Below, piece by piece: positions 32,735 through 43,309 of a DNA stretch of 64,000 bases. The position numbers were made by a program, and so were the translations under genes. The notes beneath the pieces were generated by a model. The model was not told the DNA's origin, did no database searches, and worked only from the letters and a program-made list of their open reading frames with translations. How positions within the stretch are numbered: position 1 is the first letter of the stretch; each line of letters starts with the position of its first letter. This stretch comes from Anodontia alba (Eukaryota > Mollusca > Bivalvia > Lucinida > Lucinidae): positions 36,574,152-36,638,151 of the forward strand of contig OZ024836.1 of assembly GCA_964016985.1 (NCBI GenBank), given 5' to 3'.

Positions 32735-33345
32735 AGACCAAGATCAGATGCCGCATTCTGCGGCGTCTGATCTGGGTCTGCACTGTTTGCCAATTACCCT
32801 TAGGGGTCTCCAATTTCAATTTTAGGTATGTCAGGCTATGCGATTTAGATATTCCCAGAGAAAATGGCTTAACTATTTGCAAACAGTAGAGACTCAGATC
32901 AGATGCCCTGTTCTGCAGCATCTGATCTGGGTCTGCATGGTTTGCTTATTACCCTAATAAGGGTCTCCAATTTCAATTTTAGGTATGTCAGGCTATGAGA
33001 TTTAGATATTCCTGGAGAAAAATGGCTAAACTATTTGCAAATAGTGGAGATCCTGATCAGATGCTGTGTTTGGTAGCATCTCATCTGGGTCTGCACTGTT
33101 TGCAAATTACTCTTTTGAGGGTCTCCAGACTAAAATGGGCTAAGAATCAGATTATTCACAAGACTAAAAACACTACTTTGTTTTATAGAAATTCCTGTAT
33201 TTAATACTAACAGTGCAGACCCTGATCAGATGCTGCATTCTGCGGCATCTGATCTGGGTCTGCACAGAATGCGGCATCTGATCTGGGTCTGCACTGTTTG
33301 CCAATGACCCTTTTTGTGGGTTTCAAGACTAAAATGATTTAACAT
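32735..33345. repeat. Tandem cluster of P2c hairpins
   Basis: Four units in a row, at about 32735, 32885, 33040 and 33205. Each has 'gatcagatgc...gcatctgatctgggtctgca' around a short 'cgcattctgcg' centre, joined by 'caatttcaattttaggtatg'. The last unit repeats half the hairpin twice. Confidence 0.8.
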
Positions 33346-33371
33346 GGTATGAAATCAGGCTACAAACCTAC

Positions 33372-33493
33372 CGGTTTATTGACCCTCCATGGGCATGCTC
33401 CCAGTATATTTAAGGAATCAAAAATTGGCCCAGTATCTGGTGCAGACTTGAACATGGATAATTGTCTGTCAACACACCTTCGGATAGTCTTCC
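33372..33493 (-). CDS. POLRMT: POLRMT e8: CAWRVN-type block
   Basis: It encodes KTIRRCVDRQLSMFKSAPDT then GPILDSLNILGACPWRVNKP, matching human LHGALDALTQLGNCAWRVNG. The acceptor is 'cctgaaaat'-side 'ttttcag|GGAAGA' at 33494 and the donor 'AAACCG|GTAGGT' at 33371. The first two bases complete a Gly codon from e7. Exits in phase 0. Confidence 0.93.
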
Positions 33494-33544
33494 CTGAAAA
33501 TAGTTCAACAAGATCTTTCTAAAAATATCTCTAAAAGATACCCA

Positions 33545-33845
33545 TTTGTGTTGAGGTTTTACGGCCCAGTCAACCCAATGGGGTCATGTCGAGCGCGGTC
33601 AGTTTACCTAACCACACGTTTACTGGGCAGGCTTAGTCCTCTAAGCGGTTAACCAGTATTGTGCACATTCTTTCGCCAGAAACTGACAACTGCCCTTCTT
33701 GAATCAGCGGAAGGGAGAGAATGACCGTAGAAAATATTTCATGATCAATCTCCACGAAAGAATGTTGCCGACCTCGGCGGGGGTTGAACCCGCGACCTCC
33801 TGGTCTCCAGTCGGACGGCGCATCCAACAGAGCCACCGAGGCCGG
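33545..33845 (-). mobile_element. SINE-1 with 14-bp target duplication
   Basis: CTAAAAGATACCCA occurs at 33531-33544 and 33846-33859. 301 bp. The best-preserved copy and a good reference for the family. Confidence 0.93.
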
Positions 33846-34004
33846 CTAAAAGATACCCAATACTCTAGATAATTTTTATTCTTAAGTGGGGCAAGCTACA
33901 AGATTTTTAGGTATGATCGAAAATGGATGACTGTATGTAGATCCACATATATGAAAAGAAGAATTTTGCTACAATTGGTCTCAAAATAAAAAAGAACTTC
34001 ACTT

Positions 34005-34225
34005 AAGTTTATGTCGCACCTACAGACTAAACTGTGAAATAGCTAAGTGAAATAAAACAATTAGCGAAGTGAAATTAACTGTAAAATGTTACAGTTTGTA
34101 GTCTTCATGTTGGATGGTCATGAGGACGAACGCTGGGGTGGACATAGGTACATGATTAAAAGAACAAAGAGACCGAAACTTGCACACCTAAGTCATCCGC
34201 ACTAACGCAGGTGCGATAACTAGAA
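34005..34225. repeat. Dispersed element with CACCTGC / GCAGGTG ends
   Basis: 'atgtcgcacctacagact' to 'actaacgcaggtgcgata', with 'ctaagtgaaataaaac' and 'gaccgaaacttgcacaccta' inside. Relatives are at 35515-35785 and 58010-58245. Confidence 0.65.
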
Positions 34226-34249
34226 TCAATTATTCACATTTACCAGTCA

Positions 34250-34493
34250 GGACCCAGTTGTTCAAAGCGTCGTTAGCTTAACGAGTTCGTTAAGGGTCAT
34301 TTCGTTAACTGTTTTAGCGGATTCAATATACAATATTCTGATATTTTTTGCTGAAAAAATGTGAGTAGCTTTTGCACTGCAAAAGCTACTCACATTTTTT
34401 CAGCAAAAAATTTCAGCATATTTGCGTATCACTCGATGTAAATTTTAACGAATCGTTAACTAACGACATCGTTAGCTTTGAACAACTGGGCCC
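34250..34493. repeat. P1 palindromic MITE
   Basis: Complete copy in the opposite arm order to 14243-14486. Centre 'gcttttgcactgcaaaagc' is a perfect hairpin. Confidence 0.85.
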
Positions 34494-34514
34494 AGGTGTG
34501 TTATTCTGCACCTC

Positions 34515-34758
34515 TTAACCCTTAAAATGCCACCACAACCTGCATCTGAAAATGTCGTCTGTTTATGTCAACTGCTGACTATTCTTGCAAACTTTTCAAA
34601 CCTATTTTTGCATACATGCAAACATGTGGATCCTAATCAGACTGCTCCTAGAGGAGCAGTCTGATCTGGGTCCACACTGTTTGCAAAAATGACTTTTAAA
34701 ATCACAAGCAGATGACAAAGCAGACAACAATTGTTGTGATTGGCAGTTTAAGGGTTAA
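34515..34758. repeat. P2a TTAA-bounded palindrome
   Basis: TTAACCCTTAAAATGCC at the left, 'ggcagtttaagggttaa' at the right. Centre 'actgctcctagaggagcagt' inside 'gtggatcctaatcag / ctgatctgggtccac'. Confidence 0.85.
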
Positions 34759-34834
34759 TAAAAGTTAGAGTATCATAGGAGTAGTAGTATGTTAATCCAA
34801 CATGCTGTTGTTTCTGTCAGTGTAACAAGAAGTA

Positions 34835-35340
34835 CTGATATTTTTTCTTATTTCTCCTCAAAATCTATGTTGTGGGTGTTCATTAGAAGCGTTTCAAAGC
34901 GTTTCTCATGGGTACCCATAATGTATGTTTCTGTGAAGAAATGAGAAATATTTATGTGGATATCCCCTCTTATCTGGAGCTATGAGTACAGATTATGAGG
35001 TTGATCATAAAAGAGATAATAAGAAATGGATAATTGTTTAGGTTCATAAAGAAATAATTTTTCTCTACTGTGAATTATCATCGAATAATGCATGGTGTTG
35101 AAAGGCAGATGCAAATATTCACTTCGCTGGAGTGAATTAATATTCACCGGAGTGAAATAATATTTGCATCTGCCCTCCAAAACCATGCGAAATCTACTGT
35201 GAATTATCAAAGAATAATGCATGGTTTTGGAGGGCAGATGCGAATATTAATTCACTCCGGCTTTGCCGGAGTGAACTAATATTCACATCTGCCCAACAAC
35301 ACCATGCGTTATTCGACAATAATTCACAGGAGAGAAACCT
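34835..35340. repeat. P5 hairpin and P6 palindromes
   Basis: 34850-34950 is a P5 hairpin. 35080-35180 and 35195-35335 are two palindromes with arms 'gaataatgcatggt..ttg' and 'ggcagatgc.aatatt', meeting at 'ccggctttgccgg' in the second. The shared inner arms suggest they derive from one unit. Confidence 0.75.
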
Positions 35341-35391
35341 TATTTTTATTCTAAGATGATACATTAGGGAAAACCAACATTGTTGATAGTT

Positions 35392-35462
35392 TGATCATGG
35401 TAGTGTTTCCATAAGGCGCTATGGGTATCATGGTAGTGTTTCCATAAGGCGCTATGGGTAAA
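35392..35462. repeat. 34-bp direct duplication
   Basis: 'atcatggtagtgtttccata' through 'aggcgctatgggt' occurs twice back to back. Confidence 0.9.
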
Positions 35463-35514
35463 TGTTAAAGTCTTTTTAGAATTTTGGACAAATGTAAACA
35501 AAAGAAAGAAAGAG

Positions 35515-35785
35515 TTTTGCAGATTTATGTCACACCTGCATACTAAAATGTGAAAAGAAGCACCAGCAGAGTGAGAGTTGTCATCCTTGTTTAGCTCAGT
35601 GAGGAAACAATCAGAGAAGTGAACTTAACTGTTAAGTTTTAATGTGGGTGGACTTCATTTAGGGTGGTCACTAGGATGGACATTAGGGTGGATGCTTGGG
35701 CAGACATATGTGCACAGACAAACAAATGGACAAACGGACAGAAACCTGCACGCCTAAGTCACCCATGCTAATGCAGGTGCTAAAA
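35515..35785. repeat. Dispersed element with CACCTGC / GCAGGTG ends
   Basis: Fuller relative of 34005-34225: 'ttatgtcacacctgcatact' to 'catgctaatgcaggtgc', with 'gtcatccttgtttagctcag' inside. It ends about 15 bp from the e7 donor. Confidence 0.65.
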
Positions 35786-35799
35786 AATAGAACAAGTAC

Positions 35800-35929
35800 C
35801 TGTATTTAAAAAGTTGACTCCTTGTGTTGGCGACAACCATGGCAATGGTGGAACCAGGAGTGGTAACTCTGACACATGGAACACAATGTTGTCCTCACAG
35901 CTCATTAGCTTCAGAAATTCTGGGTGGGG
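35800..35929 (-). CDS. POLRMT: POLRMT e7: PLLVPPLPW block
   Basis: It starts PHPEFLKLMSCEDNIVFHVS and continues ELPLLVPPLPWLSPTQGVNF. Human KPHPAYVQLLE and DVPMLCPPLPWTSP match both parts. The acceptor is 'gtttgtag|CCCCAC' at 35930. The donor is 'ATACAG|GTACTT' at 35799, which fits better than an earlier weak GT at 35818. Enters in phase 0, leaves one base. Confidence 0.93.
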
Positions 35930-35934
35930 CTACA

Positions 35935-36245
35935 AACAGTAAATACTATCGTCTAATTGAGCCAGCTCATCAAAAAAGGGACTGTATGTTGTTTCTTTTC
36001 GGTCCGTGGTTCTTTAAACATGTGTGCAGTCTCCTTTTTGGGCTACAGACATGGGCGTTTTGCCTGATGCTTCCTCAAGGTCTCTACAACATGTCTGCAA
36101 ACAGCAAAGGCACTGGCGAGACTGGACTTATGCGCAGATTGCCGGAGCCTTTGCTGGTTGCCTATGTGATAAGCAACCTTTTCTCATGTGCTGGCTCAAT
36201 TCACCATTTTGTTGACATATCAGAAGACTTGTTAAGGATGAGTGT
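35935..36245. repeat. Degenerate palindromic dispersed repeat
   Basis: 'ctaattgagccagctcatca' at the left pairs loosely with 'atgtgctggctcaattca' at the right. Plus-strand frames contain MSANSKGTGETGLMRRL and GAFAGCLCDK, degraded forms of a peptide phrase I have seen repeated in invertebrate gene predictions. It is a repeat, not a gene. Confidence 0.5.
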
Positions 36246-36249
36246 TTGA

Positions 36250-36840
36250 TGACAATTCTGGGATAATTTTCTCCAGTTCTCCATAAAAAATTAGATGTGG
36301 GTATTCATTTGAGGCACTTTTGGCCAGATACTTCTCAACAGTACCCACAACAAATGTTTTTTATGGAAAAATAAGTAAATTTATCCCAGAATTATCACCA
36401 TATACTCCTCCTCAACAAGACCTCTACATGCATTTCAGGTTCATAGGCAAACATTATGCAGCTTTTAATAACAAATATATCACTTATAAAAAAAGAAAAT
36501 GATTCTATTTTTAATATACTTTTACTTCTTGACCATTTCCAGGCAATTCCCAGAAAATTACCCAACTATTTTTAAGAGGCATTTTTAATGTTGTATTCTT
36601 CTTGGACACCACTTTGTTTTATTAGACTCACTTCTTGTCAGAAAAAAAAGCTTTAATCCTTTCAACTCTACAGACCAGAAAAAAAGGCTTGCAAACAGTG
36701 TAGATCCAGATGAGACGGTCTCTGCTGTTTGCCTTTTCTATTTTATCATCATACTGTTTAGCATTTGTTTTCTATTTTTTGCATAAGCAACATCCCTTTC
36801 TGAGATAATGGACTCATCCAAATTTAGACATGGAAAAGTA
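36250..36840. other. P5-like hairpin then plain intron
   Basis: 36255-36400 pairs 'gacaattctgggataatttt' with 'aatttatcccagaattatca', in a P5-related frame. 36690-36730 is half of a P2 hairpin. Confidence 0.5.
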
Positions 36841-36843
36841 CCC

Positions 36844-37088
36844 TTAACCCTTAAAATGCCGAGAAAACCTGCATCTGAAGATGTCATCTGTTTATGTCGT
36901 CTGCTGAATATTCTTGCAAACTTTTCAAACCTGTTTTTGCATACAGGCAAACAGTGTGGATCCTGATCAGACTCCTCACAGAGGAGCAGTCTGATCTGGG
37001 TCCACACTGTTTGCAAAAATGACTTTTAAAATCACAAGCAGATGACAAAGCAGACGACAATTGTTGTGATTGGCAGTTTAAGGGTTAA
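36844..37088. repeat. P2a TTAA-bounded palindrome
   Basis: Very close to 34515-34758, with 'actcctcacagaggagcagt' at the centre. Confidence 0.85.
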
Positions 37089-37229
37089 GAAAGTCAGGGA
37101 TGAAAGAGTTAAGGGTTAATATGGTATTTCTTCAAAGTTTCAGGGTTTTAAGGGACTGGTGCATTTGGTAGATTTTCTGCTATTTTCACAAGGGAGAAAA
37201 CTTTGGTAGCTTCCTGTTTGTTCCCTTTC

Positions 37230-37395
37230 CTGCACACAAAGCCACTTCTGAAAAGGGGTCTACTTTAAAAGGAAAGAATGTGGTCCAAACTTCTTAAAAG
37301 GGGTCTACTTTAAAAGGGAAGGATTTGGTCCAATGGGACCAAATTCTTTCCTTTTAAAGTAGACCCCTTTTCAGAAGGGAGGAAAACAATTTTGA
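37230..37395. repeat. 'ggggtctactttaaaagg' hairpin
   Basis: 'ggatttggtccaatgggacc' is the centre. The left arm is tandemly duplicated (37255-37283, 37297-37325), the right arm single. Confidence 0.8.
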
Positions 37396-37510
37396 CAAAG
37401 TTACTGCCCTGAGAGTGTATCACTTCCCCTTAATGAAAATGGTATCAGAGTAAACACTTTTCTTTTTTCTTTTTTCTGGAAAGAATTAGAATGAGAGATA
37501 TGCAGCTTAC

Positions 37511-37577
37511 TTTTATTTCTTCCAGTGTTGTTCTTTCTTTATTTCTTATCACAGTGTAGAATGCTGGTTCCATTTTT
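37511..37577 (-). CDS. POLRMT: POLRMT e6
   Basis: Twenty-two codons, KMEPAFYTVIRNKERTTLEE then IK, matching human LVPVLYHVYSFRNVQQIGIL just before KPHPAY. The acceptor is 'gttgcag|AAAAAT' at 37578 and the donor 'ATAAAA|GTAAGC' at 37510. One leading base completes the Lys codon left by e5, and it ends in phase 0 into PHPEF. Short but phase-locked on both sides. Confidence 0.88.
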
Positions 37578-37782
37578 CTGCAACAGAAATAATAATGAAC
37601 TTCATTTGTTATATTATCATAACAAAACAGCAGGCCATATTTAACAAGACCTATTGCATGTAAAAAAAGCTTGCCTAAAATCTTGGGTGTCGATCATATG
37701 AAAAATCTGAAGTCTGCAACCTGACCTCAGGGTCACTGCCAGGGGAAGAGGTCTTGCTCAGGATATGTCTTTTGACTAGTCG

Positions 37783-38030
37783 TATCGAGGGTTGAGCGCA
37801 AGACTATGGTAACTCAAACACATTTTTGAAACCCTTGTTTAGGGGCAACTTGGACCCCTTTGTAAACAATGCAAATTTAGGTGCCATTGCTCATACGAGC
37901 AATGGCACCTAAATTTTCATTGTTTACAGAAAGAAATGTTGTAATCTTCATAACACCTTCATGGTGAGGAGATTAGGTTTGGGGAATACAACCAGATGAC
38001 TTACGCCAGTCTTGCGCTCAACCCTCGGTA
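37783..38030. repeat. Palindromic MITE with CGAGGGTTGAGCGCAAGACT ends
   Basis: The exact 20-bp end is inverted at 38008-38027. The centre pairs 'gtaaacaatgcaaatttagg', 'tgccattgctcatacgagca' with its inverse. The only copy in the window. Confidence 0.8.
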
Positions 38031-38339
38031 TATAAACAAGTCCAAATATCAACCTTATCAATCTAAGCAAACAGGAGCTACACAGCTTTAAAAGCTTTAA
38101 CACAAACCTTAACATGAAAAAGCTGAGCCTATGACCTTGACCTCAAGCTCAATGACTGAGACTGGCTTGGTATGGAATGTAATTATGGACCAGTGCCTAA
38201 CATCAAATATCAACTAAATGGATATTAACATTCAAAAGATATTGATTTTTAAAATAAAATGAACATAAAATTATGAACAAGAATTTTCAGAAGTTTGTGT
38301 CACATATGACGGCTGCTGTCAGTATTATAAACAAGTTAA

Positions 38340-39375
38340 AAATTAAATACTAGAAAATCCGTAAAGGGAATGAATGCCCCACTACTACTGAAAATCTGAT
38401 CTGAGTTCTGTGACCTTCTTGCACATGCCCTGCCCATATTTTTACTTAGCTGCAAGTTTCTAATCATTTTTTATCTTGAAAACTATAGGAGGAGTTGTGG
38501 AGACACTAAGCCTACTATGCCATGTATACAAGGCCATCTTTCTTAGTAAATTAAGGACATGTAATTCTAGCAATAAATAGAAATTTGTCAAAAGGACCCA
38601 GATGCTCTCGCATGAAAAATTTTAACACAAATTGCTAATGCCGGATGCGGATGGAGACAGACGGACAGACAGGGGTTACACTATATGCCCTTTCCACCAT
38701 TCTTCAAACAAAAGGGGCATAAAAATTTGATCAGAGTTCTGTGACATTTATGTGCATGCCCAGCCTATATTCTTACTTTGCTACAAGTTTCAAACCATTA
38801 TCCTGAAAACTATAGAAATTGCAGAGACACAGTCCTAATATGCCATGTGTATGAGGCAAAATTTCTAAGTAAATCCAGCATGTGTAACTCTAGCAATAAA
38901 AATTTGATCAGAGTTCTGTGACCTCTATGCACATGCCCAGACTATATTCTTACTCTGCTGCAAGTTTCAAATCATTACCTTGAAAACTGTAGAAGTTTGG
39001 TAGACATGGACCCTGCTATGGCACAAGCACTATTTCTCAGTCAAATCAAGGGTATGTAATTCTAGTAATAAAAACATGAACAAAGTTCTGTGACCTTTAT
39101 GCACATGCCCAGCCTATTTTCTTACTTAGCTGCAAGTTTGAAATCATTATCTGTAAAACGGTGTGAATAGTGCAGAGACAGGAGCCTACTATGGCATATG
39201 TATAAGACAAGATTTCTAAGTAAATCAAGGGTATGTAACTCTAGCAATAAAAATTTCAACAAAGTTCTGTGACCTTTAAGCACATGCCTTGCCTATATTT
39301 TTACTTTGATGCAAGTTTCAAACCATTATATTGGCTACTATAGAAGTTGGAGAGACACAGTCCTAAATAAAAGCA
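38340..39375. repeat. ~180-bp tandem repeat array, five units
   Basis: 'gttctgtgacctttatgcac' or a variant recurs near 38406, 38729, 38911, 39086 and 39262, with 'tctagcaataaaaatt' near each unit's end. A stretch between the first two units holds 'ggagacagacggacagacag', so the array is again the inside of a tailed element. Confidence 0.8.
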
Positions 39376-39574
39376 ATGGTAAAAATCAAATGGTAATGGT
39401 GAGACAAACACAGCATACTGATTTCACCTGTATATTTTAATGGTAAATATGTAATGTTTGTCTAGGTGAAATTAACCGCTATCTATATGGGCATGGTTAA
39501 GTACAATCGGCCGTGGAGTCAAGTGGCCCAAGGTAGGTTCAGTTATACATGTATCAAGGTTCATTTATACTCAC

Positions 39575-39648
39575 TTAACTGCTGCCCCTTTCCCAGCAGC
39601 TGGTATCTTCACTTCAGAAATGATGATCTCAAAAAGCAGCTTTCCAAT
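39575..39648 (-). CDS. POLRMT: POLRMT e5
   Basis: It encodes IGKLLFEIIISEVKIPAAGK then GAAV, matching human ELGKMLAEMLVQATQMP. The acceptor is 'tttatttag|ATTGGA' at 39649. Two donors are possible; 'GTTAA|GTGAGT' at 39574 has the better consensus and the phase that joins e6. Enters in phase 0, leaves two bases. Confidence 0.87.
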
Positions 39649-39754
39649 CTAAATAAAAAATTACAAGATTTCAAGAATATTAACATTATCATATTTACCC
39701 AAAATATGCTATTAACTCTTTACCCTCTAGTGGCGACTTTTGTCATCAGCTGAT

Positions 39755-39835
39755 AACCTTTGCAAACAGTTTGGACCCAGATCAGGCCCGACATAACGTC
39801 GGGCCCGATCTGGATCCAAACTGTTTGACACTCTG
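39755..39835. repeat. Hairpin 'ggacccagatcaggcccgac'
   Basis: 'aaacagtttggacccagatc' pairs with 'gatctggatccaaactgttt', centre 'cccgacataacgtcggg'. P2-type arm with its own centre. Confidence 0.85.
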
Positions 39836-39898
39836 ATGGTATTCCTGAAAGATTCTTTTTTTAAAAAAGTTATTTAAAAAAAAAATAACAGACTACAA

Positions 39899-41473
39899 CA
39901 AGAGCTGTCGTAGGACAGCGTAGCTCGCCTGCTGGGTACATTTTATATTGTAACATTTTTATCATTTACCACTGACATATTTTTAAGTCAACCCTTGGGA
40001 TCACATGGAAGTAGATTGACTAATGGAACTGCTGATCAAATAATTTCAAGATATAAGGCAAAAATCCCTGAATCATGAAATGTAGGTCACACTGACCTAG
40101 ATATATTTTGATGTCAATCATAGGATCATATGGAACTAATATTTGATTTATGGTATTGCTCAATGAAATAGTATTCAAGGTAAGGACAAAAGTGAACCAT
40201 GAAATATAGGTCAAACTGAACTATATTGAGGACAATCTTCGGGTCAGATGGTAATTATAATCCAGGTATAATATTTCTGCATCACACTGTCTTCCTTTAT
40301 AAGGGAAAATCAGTGAACCATGAAATATAGGTCACAGTGTCCTAGAATGATTAAGTCAAATGGGTATGACATATTTCTATGAAATAATTTTCAAGTTATA
40401 TGGCGAAATCATTCAACCATATAATATAGGTCACACTGACCTAGATGTATTTGTATGTAAATCATTTTGTCACATAGATATAATAATCCAGGTATGACAA
40501 TTCTCCATGAAATAGTAATAAAAATAAAAGGCAAAATCACTGAAGCATGAAAATGACCTAGATATAGTAAGTGGTCATTCATTGGGTCACATGGAACTAA
40601 TATCCCAGGTGTGACATTTATCCAACAAATAGTATTCAAGATATAAGGCAAAATCACTGAACCATGAAATATAGGTCACACCAACAGAGATATATTTTGA
40701 CGCCAATAATCAGGTCACAAGGAACTAATATCCCAGGTGTGACATTTATCCAACAAATAGTATTCAAGATATAAGGCAAAATCACTGACCTAGATATAGT
40801 AAGTGGTCATTCATTGGGTCACATGGAAGTAATATCCCAGGTGTGACATTTATCCAACAAATAGTATTCAAGATATAAGGCAAAATCACTGGACCGTGAA
40901 ATCTAGGTGACCTGGACCATAAAATGTAGGTCACCATGACCTTCACTCTCTTACACTTAAACCGATGTCACATAGTTAGCTGATGTATAACCAGTTGTGT
41001 CTATAACCTGTAGGCATATAAGATTTTACAAATGTGTCCTAGATTTTGACCCCTAGCCCCACTCCAAGGCCCACCCTGAGGTATGAACCCAGGGGTATGT
41101 TCTTTTGGAATCTCAGAAGACTCCTCCAGGTACCCAAATTCTAAATATGAATGCTCTATGAGGAGTGAAAGTCAAGATATAAGAATTTGAAAAACTTTAA
41201 CACAGTATTACAAAGGTATCCTAGATTCTGACCCCTAGCCCCACCCAGGGGCATGAACCCAGGGGTTTATTCTCTTGGAATCTCAGAAGACCCTCCAAGG
41301 TACCTAAGTTCCAAATTTGATGCCTCTGTGAGGAGTGACTGTTGAGATATAAGCATTTGAAAAACTTTAACGCAGTGTGACGGGAACGGGAACGCAAACG
41401 CAAACGAAAACGCAAACACGGACGACCGGGGTGACTACAATAGCTCTCCTTGTACTTCATACAGGCGAGCTAA
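39899..41473 (+). mobile_element. HLE with repetitive interior
   Basis: Left end CAAGAGCTGTCGTAGGACAGC (hairpin) then 'gtagctcgcctg'. Right end 'caatagctctccttgtactt', 'catacaggcgagctaa'. 'gctcgcctg' and 'caggcgagc' are inverted. The interior has six or more variants of 'aaatcactgaaccatgaaat' with 'caacaaatagtattcaagat', then two 'tagattctgacccctagccc' blocks. Confidence 0.75.
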
Positions 41474-41579
41474 AAAAGCATGCAAAATTACCCAGCATGC
41501 AAAGAGTTAACTAACAATTTTTTACTTGTCCTAAAATTTGAGAAACTCCATTTTACTACTTGCCGATCGTCATCATCAT

Positions 41580-42121
41580 CAACAATGGATTTTTTATTAA
41601 CGTGCAGGTACAGGGGCAACATCCACATTAGTGGGGCCCCTTCCAGGTAGCTGGCTTGCTGCATGTATGGCAGATCTCACACCAGATCTCCAGGTATGTC
41701 TATCATGAGGGTTGATGGCCGAGAGCTTCCACTCTCTGCAATCCCTCTCTGTCAGCTGCTTCCATGTCATCTTTGGCCTCCCAGGCCCATGCTTTCCATC
41801 AACTTGTAGGTTAAAGGCTGTTTTGACTGCACCATTGGAGCGTTCCACATGTCCATACCAGCAGAGCCTTCTCTCCTTCAGGATGAGGTCCAGATCCTCA
41901 ATGCCAAGCTGCGCAAGTAGCTCACTGGATCTGGTGGTGACAATGTCTTGCAGCTAGACATCGCAGATCTGTCTGATCATTGCCCTGCCATTTCGCTGCA
42001 GACATTGGAGGTTTAGCTTTGTCAATGACCAAGTCTCACTGGCATGGAGCATTGTGCTCCCCACACAAGAGCTGTACACGTGTCTTGAAATAGAGGTGGC
42101 ATGAAGAGAGAACTGAACTTC
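41580..42121 (-). mobile_element. 5'-truncated LINE, RT ORF 3' end
   Basis: Contains 'ERSNGAVKTAF' and 'GPGRPKMTWKQLTERDCREW', with stops and a shift relative to the copy at 62106. The 3' end of the element abuts 'cgatcgtcatcatcatcaac' at 41565-41584, a (GAT)n-like tail. Truncated at 42121. Confidence 0.85.
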
Positions 42122-42299
42122 TAAAAATATGTCTAAAAACTGTAGATGAGTGGCAAATAGTATAGACATTGATCAGAATCCATGTTCTGCAGTATCTGAA
42201 TATCTGGGTCTGCACTCTTTGCACATGTCCCTCTGTCCGAGCACAGGGTAAGTACAGAACCATTAAATAATAGCATTCAATTAATCTTCTTAATCTTTA

Positions 42300-43190
42300 G
42301 AGCATTATTCACAACTGCAGCAGAAGATATTTTGATTTTTTTTTAAGTATTTTTCAGAGAAAATAAGGCTTGATATTTCATGTAAAATGTCTGCTAGGCA
42401 GATGATTCACATGAAATGCCAACTTATTTTCTCTGAAAAATAATGAAAAAAAAAAAAACCCAGAAAGTCACCTGTTGCAGTTTTTCTTTAATAGCGTTCA
42501 ATTAAGATGGAGAATAAACTGAGAAGTTTTTACTATAAAGAAATCTGAGATTATATATACTGAATAACTACCAGGTTTGATAAAACTTTAAAAAAGACGG
42601 AGTCTGACAGAAGTTTAGAAATTATGGCTAAGGCTGGGATGATTTGGTGTTTTATGTCTTTTTCAACATTATTTAAGCCATACTGAGATTAAAGGGATGA
42701 TAATGAAAGAGTTAAACTCTTCCTCTAGCGGGATTCAAACCCAGCAACCTGTGATACAAAATCAGGTGCAGCAACAACAAGGCCACCAGGATGCTTCTTG
42801 CTGGTTATGAAGGCCATTATTTTCTAATGTTAGATATGTGTTGCTCTCCTTTTCAGCAGTCTACTCTAAAAGGTAAATATTTGCTCCCAAGCAGAGCAAA
42901 TTCTTACCTTTAAGAGTAGACTCCTTTTCAGAAAGAAGGCAAACATAGTTTTCTCAGAGTTGCCTCCCCTGAAAATGTATCTACTCCATAACTCTTTCAG
43001 CGCCAAATTTCAGACAACATTTGTCATCTGCTTTTTTATTTTAACAAACTATCGTTTGGAAAGACGTTTATATGTAAAGTTGAAAGACTGAATGTCAAAC
43101 AGCATAGATCCAGATGATCTAAGCTGTTTGCAAAAGCCTATTATTATTGCCTGTGGCAGTGAAAGAGCTAGATAAACTGACATGATGCAG
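42300..43190. repeat. Hairpins plus a SINE-3 copy
   Basis: 42355-42450 pairs 'gcttgatatttcatgtaaaa' with 'cacatgaaatgccaact'. SINE-3 lies at 42640-42797 with B-box-like 'gggattcaaaccc'. 42850-42930 is the 'gtctactctaaaagg' hairpin. 43010-43170 is a P2-type palindrome, 'agcgccaaatttcag' to 'ggcagtgaaagagct'. Confidence 0.65.
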
Positions 43191-43202
43191 TTGATAACTT
43201 AC

Positions 43203-43244
43203 AGCCTTTTTAATGAAGAATGACCAATCTTTTTCTTCAACTTC
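43203..43244 (-). CDS. POLRMT: POLRMT e4: 14-codon microexon
   Basis: Exactly 42 bases, EVEEKDWSFFIKKA, between 'attacag|GAAGTT' (43245) and 'AAGGCT|GTAAGT' (43202). It fits the gap between e3 and e5, where human has EALREQPWPLPVQM. The splice sites are strong and phase 0 holds at both ends, but sequence similarity alone is weak, so this is the least certain exon. Confidence 0.75.
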
Positions 43245-43309
43245 CTGTAATAAAACAAAATATCTTCAAACAATTTATCGCTTTAAATAGCATGCTGCGT
43301 AAAATTTTC

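Noticed and set aside
35817..35818. Alternative earlier donor for POLRMT e7
   Set aside because: Weak consensus, and it would break the phase with e8; the GTACTT donor at 35799 fits both.
35824..36249. 141-codon plus-strand frame with MSANSKGTGETGLMRRL
   Set aside because: Its first part is antisense to POLRMT e7 and the rest is a degenerate dispersed repeat.
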